This document shows positions 63,540-64,000 of a stretch of 64,000 bases of DNA, piece after piece (the stretch's first letter is position 1; each line of letters begins with the position of its first letter). Both the position numbers and the translations under genes were made by a program. Origin of the DNA: Climacium dendroides (lineage: Eukaryota > Streptophyta > Bryopsida > Hypnales > Climaciaceae); NCBI GenBank assembly GCA_950106755.1, contig OX467083.1, forward strand, positions 1,959,501 to 2,023,500, written 5' to 3'. Below the pieces are notes generated by a model, which worked only from the letters and a program-made list of their open reading frames with translations, did not search any database and was not told where the DNA came from.

Positions 63540-64000
63540 TAAGTTACAAACTAATCATGTAATTAACTAGTTGCTCTTTTAATTGCATATAGGTTATATA
63601 GTAGTTGCATAGTAGTCATGTACTAAATCAATGGTAAAAACAGTTGCATATTAGTTGCATGTGGAATATATAAAAAATTGAGAGTTAGTTGTACAGTAGT
63701 TGCATATGAGTTGCACTTGTGTTGCAAAATAATAATAATATATAAATGTTGAGAAGTAGTTGCATATAAGTTGCAAATGAGTTGCAAAAGAGTTGCAAAA
63801 TGAGTTGCAAAATGAGTTGCAAAATGAGTTGCAAAATGAGTTGCATAGTAGTTGCAAGTAGGTTTAGAAAGAGTTGCATACTAGTTTCATATAGGTTGCA
63901 AAAGAGGTTGCATGTAGGTTGCAAAATGAGTTGCATAGTAGTTGCATGTAGGTTGCAAATTGAGTTGCACACTAGTTGCATATTGGATGCATATAGGTTG
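63540..64000. repeat. Right subterminal repeats, TAGTTGCA/GAGTTGCA type
   Basis: Units such as TAGTTGCATA, GAGTTGCAAAAT and TAGGTTGCAA follow each other every 10-20 bp up to the window end, inverted relative to the left cluster. One run near 63,780-63,845 has five units of gagttgcaaaat or close variants. A minus-strand open frame through it (repeating CNSF) is an effect of the repeat, not a gene. Confidence 0.88.

Larger units (their letters stand above)
61501..64000. mobile_element. Large CACTA (En/Spm-like) transposon, right end outside the window
   Basis: The left end begins CACTAGAAGAAAAACGTGTCC-like sequence at 61,501, close to the ends of the smaller CACTA elements at 33-35 kb. From about 61,530 to 62,165 there are many TGCAACTA-type motifs. 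From about 63,540 to the window end there are dozens of the inverse, TAGTTGCA or GAGTTGCA. Dense, inverted subterminal repeats on both sides of a coding core are typical of CACTA elements, where they bind the element's own protein. The core carries a broken TNP1-like gene. I predict an inverted end finishing in TAGTG and a CTT duplication beyond 64,000. Confidence 0.82.

Noticed and set aside
63651..63981. Minus-strand frames with repeated CNSF
   Set aside because: They arise from the GTTGCA subterminal repeats of the CACTA element.
1..64000. Transfer RNA or ribosomal RNA genes
   Set aside because: I saw no cloverleaf with a proper TTCGA loop or rRNA-like block, but a by-eye search can miss a tRNA; tRNAscan would settle it.

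Overview
The window looks like nuclear DNA of a green land plant. Five genes with many introns sit as islands in about 45 kb of AT-rich, repeat-filled DNA. The gene types (nepenthesin-class aspartic protease, chloroplast-type glutaredoxin, HAK/KUP/KT potassium transporter, plant 2-oxoglutarate dioxygenase), plant-type splice sites, telomere-like TTTAGGG boxes next to a ribosome-biogenesis gene, and plant CACTA and hAT transposons all agree. A non-seed plant such as a moss is my guess from overall style. That is inference, not proof.

Layout. A secreted aspartic protease gene (+) lies at 1.98-4.06 kb. A dispersed repeat and a 97-bp tandem array follow. A five-exon plastid glutaredoxin gene (-) is at 8.48-10.81 kb, and its exons 2-5 were found by splicing. 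A fifteen-exon NOP14 gene (+) spans 16.03-22.02 kb behind a telo-box cluster. From 22 to 41 kb there is no recognisable host gene. That stretch holds a 1.77-kb CACTA element carrying a nested palindrome, three 215-bp CACTA-type miniature elements, a 64-bp tandem array, a long-TIR element, and a 1.54-kb near-perfect inverted repeat with 0.7-kb arms.

A 2OG-Fe(II) dioxygenase gene (+, 41.68-42.89 kb) and a ten-exon potassium transporter gene (-, 43.66-48.40 kb) converge tail to tail. About 1.4-1.9 kb upstream of the transporter start is a triplicated 160-bp segment, each copy with one CACGTG G-box. From 50.3 kb to the end are diverged repeats, several hairpins, a decayed hAT transposase (-, 57.4-59.9 kb), and the left part of a large CACTA element that starts at 61,501 and runs off the window. 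The CACTA element has dozens of TGCAACTA-type subterminal repeats and a broken TNP1-like gene.

The five host genes are unrelated housekeeping or metabolic genes with no sign of joint function. The most unusual content is the set of foldback structures at every scale, from about 100 bp to 1.5 kb. These are candidate sources of small RNAs. All splice models were made by eye from reading frame, GT/GC-AG sites and remembered family patterns; no alignment, transcript or database was used.
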